DNA of 64,000 nucleotides, from contig NC_083384.1 in assembly GCF_031755915.1 (NCBI RefSeq), positions 27,756,001-27,820,000 on the forward strand, in the 5' to 3' direction. Positions 24,600-38,813 of this stretch are shown piece after piece; the stretch's first letter is position 1; each line of letters opens with the position of its first letter. The notes under the pieces were generated by a model, which was not told the DNA's origin, searched no databases, and was given only the letters and a program-made list of their open reading frames with translations. Position numbers and translations under genes: made by a program. Source of the stretch: Ziziphus jujuba (lineage: Eukaryota; Streptophyta; Magnoliopsida; Rosales; Rhamnaceae).

Positions 24600-27500
24600 G
24601 TCGGAACGTTTTATTTATTTATTTTATTTATTAAAGTTTGTAATGAGAAAAAAAACTATAAGCGATTGATAATTATTGAAAATGGGAATAACCGCAAGAA
24701 ACATGATGTATGATAGTAATTTATTTTGGCAGATCAGGACCGTCAAAATCAATATTGATGATGTCAGAGGTCTACGATAGTCAACGTCGGTAGTGAAATC
24801 AAGCCTCTCAAGTGTCATTTGTGATACGATAAGCTGGAATATTAAAAATAAATAATTTTTTAAAGTGCAACTTATTTAACATATTCCATCGTCATTATAT
24901 GCCTACGCAATTGTGATTTTTATTTTTTTTTCACTTTTTTTTATTTTATTTATTTTTTATTATTATTTTTTTGTATAAAGGGTGGGAAAAAAGTGTTAAG
25001 ATCCATCTTTTTGGTTTTTTTATTTTTATTTTTAATTATTATATTTAAAATTGGTTCCTATTTCTTGGAATTTTGCATTGGAGTCCATTTTGAAGGGTGG
25101 AATAGTAAATTGAACAACAGAATGATGCCAAATCTTGACCCAAACCAATATGCCAAGTACCACACGGATTGGGTTTGGACTTTTTTGTGAAGAAGGGTAT
25201 CAATTGTACATGGGTTGGTCCAAATATAATTCTTAATATATACATTTTTTTTTAATTTTTTTTGGTAAAATTATAAAAAAAGTCAAGGTATCCTCCTTTG
25301 GAGTTTGAAACTTCAATCGACCATTCCACCAATAGGTGTGGATTTTGCACATAAACTATCAAATTATTGTAGTTAAAATTCCCAACAAAAGATTATTTTG
25401 TTATTTGTCAATATGACTGATAATTATCAATTGGATAATAGCTGATGCAATAATTGTTTTTTTTTTTTAAAGAAAATGTAACCCAATAACTTCTTTTAAT
25501 TAAATTACCATATTAGCTTTGATCTTCCCCATTATACAACTAAAGTCCTGTTTATCATAATTTTTACTTCTATTTTTGGTTTTTCAAAACTCATTTTTAA
25601 AGAAGTTATTCCTCATAATTAGCTTTGGTTAGGCCACAAGCATTTTTCAAAAATTATTCAAATATTTTTAATAGCAATTTTTAAATCTCAAAAGTTGCTC
25701 TTACTTTTTTAAAAATTATGTAAAATAAGGCTTGAATGAAATTATAATAAATGGTGTAGCAATGGATGATTGGTTGAGTTTAAAATATTGATCAATGAAA
25801 TGCGGCCACACATGATAACTTTTGAACTATGTATATATAGGCTTTGTTTAGGATAATTTTTATTTATTCTTTAAAAAAAAAATTATAAAAAGTTACACCT
25901 TATTGATTTTGATTGTAAGTCTTTCGAAAACTAAAGCTTTTCCAAATCTAAACACTTTCATATATTTTTAAACTTTAAAAGCCAACAGCAGCATTTAAGA
26001 AGCCATGCAGAACAGTTTCTAGTTGCTTTCCCACTTCTCCTTTATGAAATGAAATTTTGACTTTTAGAGGTTACAAATCTGTGAGTAAATCAAATTTCTG
26101 AGTGGTTCTTGGAACTTGATTTTATTAAAGATGCCAATTAATTTTGCCACCGAAATGTTTAGTGATTGAGTAGCTAGATTGGAAGATTTTCAGAATGGAA
26201 ATTGACATAATTTGAAAATTAAACCTTTTTTATTTGTCTTTTTCGTGCTACAAAATTCAACTTTTTCTTGTGAGACAGAGAGACTTGCCTTTGAGGTAAT
26301 TGATTAATTTCTCGTAATACGTTAATGTCCATCACAATATAATCCTATAAATAGACGTCCAATTTTCATTAAGATCCGGTCTTTATCATAAAATTAAGGT
26401 CAAGTCTAATCAGTAATCCTTTTTAGAAAATTAATCTGAAAATATAAGTGAAATGAAATAAAAGTAATCTTTGAAACTCAATAGGACAAACCCTTCGCAA
26501 AATTAGACATATCATGCACCACATGTTGGAAACATGAACTTTCAATTTCAAGGGTAGATTTTGAAGTTAGAGTCAATCTTTGATGATCGATATTATATAG
26601 TACAAATTTATTATATTGTATACAAAAGGATCATGGATACATTCTCCACGGCAAAGTAGATCCCATATATGTTTATGAGTGTAAGAATATGTATTGCCAA
26701 AGTATTGTAGATTTTTCCATGAAGTTGGAAAAATGGGTGGAGGCAAAAGATCAAAGAAGATGGACGTTGCCGACCAGCCAATTAATGCATCAAAAAATTA
26801 ATTAACAAAAGAGAAATGGATGTGGATGAGAAACTCTCTGTGGGTTGTCGCTGCTTGCTTGTTGCCCTCAACATTCATGATCCTTTTATATACAATATAA
26901 TATTTCCCACCAAATACACCCTTTTCTGCTTTTCAATTTGATCACCCAAAAACTAAAAAAAAAAAAAATTGGACTTTTTTTAATGCTCATATATATTCCT
27001 TTTTCAGGAGATTAATTATACTTGCACGTAAAGATATATAAGAAAGTGACTTGATCATGAGGGCTATCTATTATACAAGACAAAATTATAAGTGAAAGAT
27101 ATACATACATGGTTTTGTTTCAAAGCACTTTAAAAATATATATATAAAATAATATAAGCAATTGTTGATAGAATGATACGGCCAATGATATAGCAATATT
27201 TTATTGTTTTATATTTATAATTCACTTATTCATTATTTATATTTAAAGTATATTAATTTTTCAACCACATACAATCGGTAGTTTATAGATTGACACATTA
27301 TTATACCACACTGTATGGTAAATAAATTTAGAAAACGATTTTATTTTTGCTGCACTATTTGTTTAATCTTGATATTATTTGAAATCTTTGGACAGGGCAT
27401 CCATTCATGAATAATTATATTGGGTTAGGTTTAAAGCCATGCAAGCAATCTATATCATTTCGCCCAAGTTCTTTTTATTATTATTATTTTTTTTTCCTTT

Positions 27501-28878
27501 GTTAGTTATTGTAAAATTTGGGTGGTTATAAAACTTAGCCTCTTATATGTATATATATTTATATATATATATATATATATATCTATATATCTATATATAG
27601 ATAGTTTTGGTATACAGATAATCAAATTTATTATATATATGAGAATCTAACATCGAATATTATCTTAGGACGGTTAATTTTGCTGGAGAATAAATAAGTT
27701 TACTATGTAGGCATGTTTTATAAAAAAAAGTATTCGTTCTGGATCAAAATTAATCTTTCCAAAATAATATTTGGTTTAAGCTTTCAATTTACAAAGTGAA
27801 CTTAATCTTTTTTATAAACACACACATTATCATTTTAAGAAGGTCAATTTTGTTTTAAAATAGATAAATCTACTCCATAGACATGTTTTGTGAAAAAATG
27901 TTTGTTTTGGAACAAAATTGATCATTCCAAAATAATATTAGATTTGTGTTCTTAATTTATAATTTATAAAGTGATCTTAGTATTGTCCTTTAAGGTGAAT
28001 ATGTGCCCCCAAATTAGTGTCAAAAAGGACTTTTCTGACATATTCTTCTGTCATTTTCTTTGGTATGACAAATTAGTATCCATGTTTATTCCCAACCTTA
28101 AACAGACAGTACTAATCTGGTTAGGTAATATATATATATATATATATATATATGAAAATGAAATTCCTTCAACACCCTATAGAAATTAATTAAAAGACCT
28201 CGTTATCACAACATATATAATTTCAAAGGAACAAATCAAAGACTGCAGTTCATGTATCTATCTATATATGTAACCTCATTCGGCTTTCCATAAAACCATT
28301 GGAAACAATGTCATCATTGAATAGTACCAAACTAGACTTTCTAAATGTTTGCTAAGTAGTCAACATGAATTTGCCTTTTTTTTCTTTATTCAACATTATT
28401 AAGTAATATTACACATAACTCCCCCAAAAGAAAGAAAATTAAAGAAAAAAAAAAAAAAGGTTGGATATTGGAGATGATGCCTTTTATTTTTTATTTTATT
28501 TTTTTCCATAGAGCATCACAAACCCTATATATAATGACCCAAAAACTATCAAGAAATGAGTAGTCTTTGTACCTGTATAGCTATATAAATAGCTACATAT
28601 AAAGGTGAAAGAGACCTAAACCGGTTCATATATAAAACCTATACCTTAATTAGACCATCCCCAACCCCCGTTGTCCCTCGATTGTGCATGTGAAAGACGC
28701 TAATAAACACACCCTACCTTAGTTTTTTTAAGTCCCCACAATATATAAAAAAAGATGAATCATATATAAGAGACACGTATAGTTTTGCAAATAATTAATT
28801 GACCCCTTAATCAATTTTATATTTCTTATTAGGCATCGTATTCACACTCAACTTAAAAAGCACCAAACGAAGCCTTAG
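24600..28878. other. Intergenic region between the YODA-like and CYP86A genes
   Basis: AT-rich, with poly-T blocks, an (AT)n run at about 27553-27600, another at 28128-28153, and a diverged tandem duplication at about 27657-27985. The last 250 bp or so before 28879 are probably the 3' UTR of the CYP86A gene. No gene was recognised on either strand. Confidence 0.7.
27657..27985. repeat. Diverged tandem duplication, period about 170 bp
   Basis: Unit 1 (about 27657-27822) and unit 2 (about 27823-27985) share ordered blocks such as 'catgtttt', 'caaaatt', 'ccaaaataatatt' (27759 and 27929) and 'tttataaagtga/tttacaaagtga'. Divergence is considerable. The origin is not recognised. Confidence 0.6.
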
Positions 28879-30507
28879 CTAAGCAACCCCAGCTACCATC
28901 TCAACCCCTTCATTAAGGTAAGACTCACCCTGCAGCTTATTCATGCAAATACCTGCCAAGATTGGCTTCAAGTCCCTCGGATGCACATTAACCTTCAGGC
29001 CATATTTCATGAACAATGTCAGTGACATCTTCTGCTCCACACGATGACCCGGGGACAGAGTGAGTCGGTGCCTCAACAGCACTGCTGCGGCTATAGACTT
29101 CATTTGCAAGTATGCCAAATCTTTGCCTAAGCATATTCTTGGACCTGCATTGAAGGCCACGAATTTGAATGAATCTTGTACCTCAAAATTTTTGCCATCT
29201 GGTGATAACCACCTTTCTGGCTTGAATTCTAGAGAATCTTCACCCCAAATGTATTTCATCCGACCGATTGCATATATCGAATAGCTGACCGACGTCCCCG
29301 CCGGAACAAATGCACCGCTCGGCAAAACGTCGTCGGAGATTACGTGCTTGGAGTCTTGTGGCACGGAAGGGTACAACCTTAGGGTCTCGGACAACGCTGC
29401 CTTAAGGTATACCAATCGGTCAACTTCTTCAAACACAAGTGGATCTTCCACCCACTTCGATGGGTCGTTGCCACGTGTCTCCATTAGGACCGTGCAAAGC
29501 TCGCGTAGGATTTTCTCTTCCACCTCCGGATTTTGAATGACCAACCAGAAGAACCAGCTCAGCGCCACCGATGACGTGTCACGTCCAGCAAGGATGAAAT
29601 TGAGTGCCACGTGTTTTAGGAATGCTTCTGTGTAGGACTCCTTCTTTCTCATGAACCTTGACAGCAAGTCATCGTGTGGGGTCCCACTTCCATCTTTCTG
29701 CTGATTCTGCAACTCGAGCTTACGTGTGTTGATTATATTGGACAAGTATGCATCCATGCTTTTAAGGCTACCAGTCAAGCTGACTTCCATTCCAAGCCGA
29801 AGCCATTTCCTTAGCTTCCACACCATCTCAGGCAAGATGACTCGCTGCAGAGTGGCTTCCGTGGCTAGGTCAAAAGCCGTTGCGAAGCCGTTCTCGGGAA
29901 GCTCCGCAGACAGAGTCTCTGGGTCTTTCCCGAAAGTCAAGCCGCATATGTTATCGAAAGTGAGCCGAAGCAATAGGTCTTGAAGATCCACAGGCTTGGC
30001 TTCAAGCTGAGCCGTCTTGAGGATGGGACAGAATCTTAGCTTAATGGCTCTGCTCACCCACCGAGCCATGGCTTGTCTAAGAGTCCTTGTGGTGAATTCC
30101 AGTGCGGCAGTTTTACGCTGGAACAACCACGTGGCACCATCAGAGTTAAAGATGCCATCACCGAGCAAATCATGGAACGCAGCTTGCCAAGTGGGACCCT
30201 TGGGGTAATTATCGAAGCGGGCCCTCAAGATGTGCTCCACGTTCTTCGGGTCGCACGTGACAGTCACGTGACCTTGTTTCTTGGCCAGGAATGGAACGGC
30301 ACAGATACAGGTTTGATACGTGCCGCCACACGCACGGAGGTTGTCAGCGATCCAGTCATGCATGCGATTAGCATTCTCTATGAGACCAGGTAGGCTGCCC
30401 AATACAGGCCAGACACGTGGACCGGTCATTGATCGCGAGATGAATTTGAACCATATCAAATATACAGTTACAGCTGATAAGATTATGATGGCCATTGATG
30501 CTTCCAT
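28879..30507 (-). CDS. CYP86A: Cytochrome P450 CYP86A, fatty acid omega-hydroxylase (single exon, 542 aa)
   Basis: Microsomal P450 that hydroxylates the terminal carbon of C12-C18 fatty acids, an early step in making cutin and suberin monomers. It is intronless, as many CYP86A genes are. An N-terminal membrane anchor (residues about 5-22) is followed by the family start [18 protein letters not shown]. The I-helix oxygen-binding motif AGRDTS is at 307-312, the ExxR pair at Glu374/Arg377, PERW at 430-433, and the haem loop [10 protein letters not shown] carries the haem ligand Cys459. The stretch from [10 protein letters not shown] to GDGIFNSDG and the C-terminal [13 protein letters not shown] are CYP86A signatures and look most like the CYP86A8/LACERATA group. 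No lesions were seen. Substrate range and tissue cannot be read from the sequence. Confidence 0.95.
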   Translation of the reverse strand: MEASMAIIILSAVTVYLIWFKFISRSMTGPRVWPVLGSLPGLIENANRMHDWIADNLRACGGTYQTCICAVPFLAKKQGHVTVTCDPKNVEHILRARFDNYPKGPTWQAAFHDLLGDGIFNSDGATWLFQRKTAALEFTTRTLRQAMARWVSRAIKLRFCPILKTAQLEAKPVDLQDLLLRLTFDNICGLTFGKDPETLSAELPENGFATAFDLATEATLQRVILPEMVWKLRKWLRLGMEVSLTGSLKSMDAYLSNIINTRKLELQNQQKDGSGTPHDDLLSRFMRKKESYTEAFLKHVALNFILAGRDTSSVALSWFFWLVIQNPEVEEKILRELCTVLMETRGNDPSKWVEDPLVFEEVDRLVYLKAALSETLRLYPSVPQDSKHVISDDVLPSGAFVPAGTSVSYSIYAIGRMKYIWGEDSLEFKPERWLSPDGKNFEVQDSFKFVAFNAGPRICLGKDLAYLQMKSIAAAVLLRHRLTLSPGHRVEQKMSLTLFMKYGLKVNVHPRDLKPILAGICMNKLQGESYLNEGVEMVAGVA

Positions 30508-31040
30508 GTGATCGTGTACCTAACCAACAATAATTTAAAAAAAAAAAAAAAACAAAAAAACAAAAAAAAAGGGAAACTTTCTTAATCAGCAGCTGCAGCC
30601 AAGAAAACCCAATTCACCCAAAAATCCAATGATCGCTTCCACCACGTAAAAATAATAAGAAAAGATAATATATATAATAATTTAAAAAAAAAAAAAAATT
30701 TCAACCTGCTGATGTTGAAGTTAAGAAGAAGTTGCTCCAGATGAAAATGGGGATTGAGAATAAGAAAAAATGAAGGAAAACCCAGATGAGGAATTCTATG
30801 TTTGCATGCAGGGAAATGGTGTTTTGGCTTGCAAACAATGGGGGATTTAGCTGAAAGAGTGTTTGGATGGGTTTTCAATGTGGGAAAATTGAAGAGTAAA
30901 AGAAAGAACAAGAAGAAGAAGAAGAAGAAGAGGAGGGAATTAGTTAATGGGTATATGAGAGAAAAAGAGAAGGACAATGAAAATGATGATTTATAATAGA
31001 AGGAGAGCAACGAGGGAAAAAGAAGAGGACAATAATCATA
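30508..31040 (-). promoter_or_regulatory. CYP86A 5' leader and proximal promoter
   Basis: A TATAAAT (minus strand, 30995-30989) would give a leader of about 450 nt. The leader contains a (CTT)n-type tract (30909-30932 on the plus strand as AAG repeats) and poly-T runs. A pyrimidine-rich stretch ending TTGGTTAG about 12 bp before the ATG could be a leader-intron acceptor, but I could not choose a donor. A 209-codon frame here is low-complexity noise. Confidence 0.35.
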
Positions 31041-31724
31041 AATAAATAGAGGAAAGTCGAGGGAGTAGAATTCCAGCTGTTGGTGTTGAAATTGTTGATT
31101 CAAAGAGCTAAGAAAAAATGGTGTAGTGGACTTAAAGTGGCTCTGTCGTTTGTGTCTTTTTCTTTTTTTTTTTTTGGCCTTTTTTCTTTTTTTGTTGGTT
31201 TCTTGCTTCACTTGCTTAGCTCAACCTCCTTATAAGAAAAAGAAAAAGAAAAAGAAAAAAGAAAAAATAAATAAATAAATAAATAAATACATCTCCACCA
31301 TTAATGCCTCAACTGGCAGTTGGACACGATATGAATGCTAAAACTCTCCATTTAATTTATCTCCCGCGTTCGAACCTGGATGAGCAAAAGCCAACCATTC
31401 ATTAATCAAACACAAACAAGACACCACAAAGTGGAAATTATTGTTATTATTATTATTATTATTATTTTTAACTTTTTTTATGACTTTCTTTTCTGATCAA
31501 TCTTTCTTTTTCTATTTCTCAACGAAATATGCTCACCTAATTTTGCATGCCAAGCATTCAATGAAGAAGAAGAAGAAGAAGTTAATGATATTAGTTGAGG
31601 AAACTACTATATCACCGATCTCCATCTATTATTTACATTTAAAAATGTATATATAAATACAGTTTTAATATATTAAAAAAATTATAAAAATTGACTATAA
31701 AAAGGGATATTCAAAATCATTATA

Positions 31725-31915
31725 TTATAAAAATTATACGGATTTAACAATTATAGATATTATCTTTTATAATTTTTTTTCATAAATTTTTATTGTATAT
31801 ATCTATATATATATATAATAAATAATAATAATATGATAAAAAATTTACAAAAAGAGATTACGAAAAATAATATTTATAATTATCAGATTTATATGATTTT
31901 TGTAATTTAAAAATT
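31725..31915. repeat. Foldback repeat
   Basis: The complement of about 31725-31800 aligns with about 31838-31915: 'gataatatctataattgtta' against 'aataatatttataattatca', continuing to 'tataatttttataat' against 'tatgatttttgtaat'. The loop is an (AT)/(AAT) run. It is probably a small non-autonomous element or its remnant; ends were not resolved. Confidence 0.5.
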
Positions 31916-32098
31916 ATCAACGACTCTTACACAAACGTTTTCTATAGGTCTATTTACTATATTAAAATTAAAAAATTTTAATATAATAAGGAATCTGATG
32001 TGAAGAATATATAATAAGCTATATCATCCATCTTTATAATAATTATTTATGAGTTCATGCGAATATTTTGAGTTGTGGTTTTCCTACTTATGTTTTAT

Positions 32099-32102
<4 letters not shown>

Positions 32103-32133
<31 letters not shown>
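32103..32133. repeat. (AT)n microsatellite
   Basis: An uninterrupted run of about 15 AT units in the intergenic space. Confidence 0.9.
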
Positions 32134-32136
<3 letters not shown>

Positions 32137-35100
32137 AATTATGTGATATTATTTAAATAATGTGAATTGCCATACATGATATGATTACATCATTACTATA
32201 ACGTTTTATGAGTTCTTCCTCTTATCATAGCATAATATATGAGACTTGTCAATTTACAACGGGCGATATTAGTGGTATGAATGACTTGATTGAGATATGC
32301 CAACGCTAAATGCTTAATAGGTTTTATTATAATTTTCATTATAAATTAAGAGGTAGATTTGAAAAGAACAAATTTGTGTAATATTATATTATTATTTTTA
32401 TATTATATGGATGAGTGGGTTGATTAGTAGTTTATATATATATATATATATAGTCGGTTTTTATATTGTCTTGCTTAAATCCTTACATTTTTAGCAACAA
32501 AAAGAAACAAAACAAAATAAAATCCTTCATTTTTATATGTTTGTTTATTTTTAATTAAATAGGATGAGTTTTTGATCATGTGACTGGTTTTGGGTTCAGT
32601 GAGGACCCACCAACATCTAATTTTGGGGCTCTATACCCGCTTTTACGGCGTCGTTATTTATCATGAAACTTGACGGCAAACAGTGCAAGAGAAACTATTT
32701 TATACATAGACATGGAGATTTGACGTGCCTATACTTTTTGGCCTTTTGAGGATGCTTTTTCAACGACCATCTTCAGACTATGTTTGGTTATTTCTTGAGT
32801 TCAGGTCACCATTATGCATCCCAATCATACATGTAAATATATAAACTTATTTCCAGTTTATCGTAAAATATATGCTTTTGTAGATATCCAAATTTACTAG
32901 ATAATCTTTTTCTTTTTCTTTTTCTTTTTCTTGATTTTACAGGTTGTGTTTTAAATAATAATAATAATAATAAAATTTAAAACTTCATATAAAAAAAGTG
33001 AAATATTCAATTAATTTACCATGTTAGTATGTGGATATCATTTTTTTGTGTTCATATCAATTTCTCTTCCAAACTAAAGAGGAAAATATGATCTTGGAAG
33101 ATGGATTCTATGTATGTACATATATATATATATATGTATGTACATATTAATAGTCTCTTATACTATCTATCTCTATTATAGTTCTTTAGATTTGCCTAAT
33201 TCGGTTAGACGTTAATACTTTAAAAGCAAATACAACTACTCGTATCGTAACGTTGAGTATAAAATAAACTGATTATATAATAATAATAATAATAATAGTT
33301 GTTCTATTCTCCTATAAATCCTACTAAATTTTAATTGTAGACATGCAACATGGTGACATAGCCCTCCAGGATTATAGGTTGTCCTTTCACATACATTTTT
33401 ATTTTTTAATTATGCATTAAGGTGAGATCCATTGTCTTGCGAGATGTCTTCCTGAAAAACAAAAGTAATATATATATTATGGAAGAGGATGGAGGATTTT
33501 TTTAATAAAATAATGTTATACAAGTTTTTTTTTTGTTTATTATTATTTAAAATATATATATATATATATTTTTACCTTGATATTTCAAATTTATAAGTTT
33601 TAAGATATAGAAATGAATGATTTATTATTGAATTAATCTGAATTTATAACATTATACAAATTAAACAACGTAAATTTGCCAAATAAATTTGTAACTTGAA
33701 GATAACTTTATGGTGTCTATTATTTTTAGATTATTATAACCTAAATTCGATTTGTCTATTTCAAAGTTAATAATAAAAGAATAAGTAATAGAAAAAAAAG
33801 GCAGTAGAAAAGAGATAGAGATTTATCATGCAAATTCCAGCTATATATATTATATATATAAAAATATAGATGGTCTGCATTATGCGTGAGCACCTTCAAA
33901 GGGTACACGTGAAAAATGGATATGAGACCCATAAAAAGTATACATTTTTTTATAAAGCTTTGATAGGGCATAAATTAGTGGGAATGTTAACCATCAGCTT
34001 AGTTAATTAATTTTAGTTATTCATCCAATATGAAGTACTTTTCTACCAATTAAATTTTTTTAATTACATAATCATGTATATATTTGTGGATATTCTTTTA
34101 ATTAATGTTTTGTGTATATACCCTTCAAAGTTTTCAGTTTTTTATTTGAATGATCGAAGTAATATTGCTACCACATTATAATTAGAAACCCCTTGTCATG
34201 TAATTTCATTTGTTTCCAGTGCCTATTGGACGTATCTATATATCTATGTTTAAGTACATAATATTTATATGTACAACTAGAGTCAGGTTAAAACAATTTT
34301 ACAATTTAAAAATACATGATCATGCATGTCTGTTTTTTAAATAATAATAATAATAAAGAAAGAAAAGAAAAATAACGTATTCATGTAATTGATTACAACA
34401 ACGCTATAACTTGACTTGGTGATTATCTAGCTAACTTATTCACTAATTAATAGATGGTTGAAATCATAGTATAGAAGATTGAAAATATTTTCAAAAATTT
34501 TGCAAAATTTTCATTTTTCAACACATGAATAAAATATAACTTCCAAACGGAAACATAATATCCAAGAAAATTTATGAATTTCATTATAAATTTTATAAAA
34601 ATTTTGGTTAAAATATTTATGTCAATTCTTCCTAATTTGATTAAAAAATTCCTAATTTTAATGATTTTTTTTAAATATATATTAAATTTGATTTTTTATT
34701 AAAAATTTATAAATATTATTAATATTTAGCAACAGTTTTTGCTTAGATTAATCATATTGATATTTTTTTTTCTTTTTATCTTTTAATTAACTTCAAAAAA
34801 TTAAGTAAATAAAAATAAAAAATTAATATTTAACAAATAATATTCAAAATTATACCAGATAAGTTTACATATTCTATTGTATTTTTATTAATAATAGTGT
34901 ATTTATGACTATTAACGTTTATTTTAAATAAAATAATTAAAAAATATAATATTTATTCAATATTTTTTATTATTTTTATGATTAATTTAATAATAAATTG
35001 ATTAAATAAATTAATTTTCAAATTTTAATAAAATTTTTATTTTTTTAAATAAATTTTTATTAAAATCTATTATTTATATGACTATTTTTTTTTTTTTTTG

Positions 35101-35999
35101 TTTTATCAATGTTAAATAATTTTTTATATTCTTAATTTTTAATATTCTATATATACTGAAAATTTGAGGGTGAAGAATTCAAAAAGAAAAAACAAAAATA
35201 GTAGGTTTCTTATTGATATGGAAATTAACAAAAAATTGTCCTTTAAGAAATAGTCTAATATGAAAGATACTGTTTATTCACGTGAAAGTGCATAGCTCCA
35301 ATCCTCCAACGGTCCAACCTTTAGGAAAAGAAAAAATTAGCATAATTAAGTTGAATTTGAATGGATATATATATATAAAACGTAAGTTTTACGATTAATT
35401 AGTGATTTGGATATATGTAATTAACATACATATTACGTAACTGCTAGCTGACCAATTAATGGTCAAGAGGACTACATGTTATCAAAAAGAAAATGTCAAT
35501 TTAAGGAAATCTCTCATTTTCATAGCTTCATTAAAATTTTCAAACTTGGTTGAATTTTGTCCAAGTTTGCCCATGAAAGCAAATGAATGTCGGTGGCCAA
35601 AAAAAAAAAAAAAAAAAAAATTATTAGACCTCTCTCTGTCTGGAAAAACAAGTGTGGAAAAAGTGAAGCCTATATCATCACGGGCGTTGGGGGTCTGTGC
35701 GAATGATGTTGACTCCAAGCTGTTTGTGATACTACAATTTATACATCTGCTTTCTGGTTACTCCTTTCCTTTATTTATATGAGATTCAAAAATGTAATTC
35801 TTAGATAATATTCCAAGTTGAATGTGCTTGATGTTCCTCGGTCATATATATATATATATATGTATGTATAATGTATCACATGAATGCATGGTATATACAC
35901 ACACTAGACAAAAGATACATATATGTGTATATCTAAGTTGAATAAACATATTTATATAAGATTTTGACCTAGTAAACAAAATAAAACATCAAAACCATA

Positions 36000-36004
<5 letters not shown>

Positions 36005-36032
<28 letters not shown>
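36005..36032. repeat. (AT)n microsatellite
   Basis: A run of about 13-14 AT units followed by 'acatatataag'. Intergenic. Confidence 0.9.
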
Positions 36033-36037
<5 letters not shown>

Positions 36038-37862
36038 TAAGATATTGCATGAGTTACGTCAAGAAAAGGTTGCATGATCGTGAAAAAAAAAAGAAAAAAA
36101 AGAAAAAAAAAAGAGGATAAATCATTAATCGACAATGAAAGAAATAAATAAACAGCTAATTAAGTACGTTATACAAGTTATGTGCAGAGTAAGTAAAAAG
36201 AAATTAGTTTTGCTTATTCACCCTTTATTAATGTGAATTAATCTTTTTTTTTTTAAATAAGAAATATCTTCAAAACTATAATACTTATAACTTTATAAAC
36301 TAAAAATAATATTTAAAAAAAATTAAAATTGAGAACAAACTATAAATAATATATTATTTAACTTACACGTTTTGTTTTTCTAATTTCTTAAAAAATAAAA
36401 AATAAAATAAAATGAAAATAGAAACTGCCTAAAGTAGTAGCCAAATTAAATTAAACACACCAAACATCAACAAATGAAAATTTCAAGAAAAAGAAAACGG
36501 TCCCAAAAAATTGATTGGATCCAAAAAGTCTTACGGTGAGGCCTACTGCATGCAAAGATATTAATTAGGTAAAGGGCCGTGCAGCTTCTTCCAGTACCAA
36601 CCAACCACTACCACCTGCCACGTGTCATTTTGCCTCCTTAATTTCATCCCCACGATCTTCTCTATTTTATTTTATATATACCAAATATTTTCCAATTTAC
36701 AAATACCAAATTATTTTTATGTCTTATTCATATATTTAAATTATATATCAATTTGTTGATTATTTATACATTGTCATAGCAGTTGTATTCATCAAAGTGT
36801 TTATAAAAAAAATATAGTATTTATCATCATTTTAAATATAGACATTTAATCTCTTAACCACCTCATAAAATTATACAAAAATATATTAGATCAATTTTTT
36901 TTTTAATTTCTTTTTAATAAAATATAGATCCATACCAATCCAAGATTTAAAGAAATTCAAAGGTTGTGATAAGACATTTTAGTTTATTATTGTTAACTAA
37001 TAAAGGACTGATTTTATATATATGAACATAAATCATTCATAAAAAAGAATAGCGGTGGTTGGTTTAATTGTATTCCAAATGATATTTGTTTTCTTCCCTA
37101 CTAAAGAGAAATTAAAAAAAAATAATAAAAAACAAATCATTTTAAGTGGTGCTGGACACAAATTCTACCATGGGTGATTCATGAAAAACTAAAGCAACAC
37201 ATAGATTTTGGAAAACGGAATTCTCTCAGGAAAACCCAAAGTAGAGATACCAATCAAAATCTATATAATTCCTATTTCCTAATATTTCTCTTTTTTGGGT
37301 AGAAATTAACAAAACAAGCATTTTTGGAGTGTAGACAAAGCAAAAATTCCACACAAGCTGGACTCAATATTACACACTAAAATCTTTGCATATAAAATAA
37401 AAATATAATTTAGATACAAACAGTTTTCATGAGGCTTGACTTTTTGATAGGTTGCTTTAAATACATTATGGTCCCATATCTGCAATCCTAATAATTATTG
37501 GATGTAGAAGTTAGTGTACACTTAGCCCTACAAATTAAGGGTACGAGAAAATAGTTAGTTTGACTTTGTTCAGCCTCTGCTCATATTCTATTCTATTCCC
37601 AAACCATATTCCTTTGCTCTCCACCTAAATACCAATAATCAATAACCTTCTTTATAAATGGCTTTGCCAATACTGTTCCCAATCTCCATGATCAAGCACA
37701 TGTTTAGTACAAATGGATATTGGATATTCTAAAATTAGTTTGGCTAAGTTTTTACTTAATTTTCTGAACAAAATGAATAATAGCAATAATACTAATTTAC
37801 AGAAAAACAAAAAAGCCAATCTTCAAGATTCATGTTCATCAGAAAACTGTTTAGATATCTAC

Positions 37863-37895
<33 letters not shown>

Positions 37896-38804
37896 AAATA
37901 CCAACCAATGGAAAATTCTGAAGAATTAAAGAAACGTGTACCGGTTTTCAGAGAATGAAGTGCATTGTTAGGGCATGATGCAGCCTGCAGGTGGATCATT
38001 AAATAGTTTTGCTCCCTTTGGAAGACTTATAAAGTAAGACAATATGTACCGTTGCCAGAGCTAAATCAAAACTAATCAGTTGTCTGGCTGCAAGTCTTCC
38101 ATCTCTTTCATTATTAATTTTTCAGCTACATTTCCTTTCATTTATACATGAGTTGAGTTGATATTAATATTCAATATTTTATTCGGATCAATGTGAACCA
38201 ACATGTTATATGATAATTTTTTTTCTGCAACATATTACAGGACGTTAATTCGGATGAAATTTTAGACTCAAGGACCTAATTAGACTGTTCATAGATATTT
38301 AATTTTAATATTTGAAAAACTATGTCGATACGATCAAGTGTTGATATTTCTATTAATGATCTAGAAGAGTAAGCTATTACCTAAGCACATGCGGTTTCTA
38401 ACAAAAGGTGAGAACATACATATTCCTGACCCAAAATAATTGTATATTATAAAAGAAGTCGAAAGAAAGAACAATATACATGGTTTTATTTCACTACCTT
38501 CTGCAATCACAATTCTTACCAACCCTTGCGCCTTTCAAAAATATCCAATCATGAAATGCCATGTTACCTATTCACAACCTTAGTTACTATCTTCCCAATA
38601 ACAAATTTTATGTCTTGGTATTGGTTGCAACATAGCTGTCAATTTGTTTAATTGGTCCAGCATGACCAAAAAGCTCCATAGCATAGGCCCTGGCTTGCCC
38701 GTGTCCATTCTAGCTGATGATGCTGTCTCTTTCATCTTTCATGCAAACAAAAGAGAAAACAAACCACCATGTCCATAAGATTTTCAGATCTTCAAATGAA
38801 GAAA

Positions 38805-38813
38805 AAGGAAAAA
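38805..38813. repeat. Left 9-bp target site duplication of the MULE
   Basis: AAGGAAAAA stands directly before the terminal repeat and is identical to 47979-47987 at the other end. Nine base pairs is the hallmark length for Mutator-type insertions. The sequence is A-rich, so a chance match is less unlikely than for a mixed 9-mer. Confidence 0.75.

Larger units (their letters stand above)
31040..38804. other. Gene-free AT-rich region between the CYP86A gene and the MULE
   Basis: Nearly 8 kb without a recognisable gene. It contains (AT)n runs (about 32103-32133, 32437-32452, 36005-36032, 37876-37893), (CTTTTT)n at about 32906-32933, AAAT/AAAG runs at 31229-31288, a foldback at about 31725-31915 and an exceptionally AT-rich block at about 34480-35150. 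At 36601-36625 there is a CACGTG core (gccacgtgtc). A small imperfect hairpin lies at 38019-38101. Confidence 0.7.

Noticed and set aside
25500..26000. A MITE suggested by 'gtttatcataattttta' and 'gtttaggataattttta' strings
   Set aside because: The strings are direct rather than inverted, and no arm pairing could be followed.
30582..31211. A 209-codon minus-strand frame upstream of CYP86A
   Set aside because: It is made of poly-Lys, Phe/Leu and Ser stretches from poly-A/T and AAG repeats, and sits in the CYP86A leader and promoter.
37713..37958. An 81-codon plus-strand frame
   Set aside because: Half of it is Tyr-Ile repeats from an (AT)n run; the rest is Asn/Lys-rich and matches nothing.
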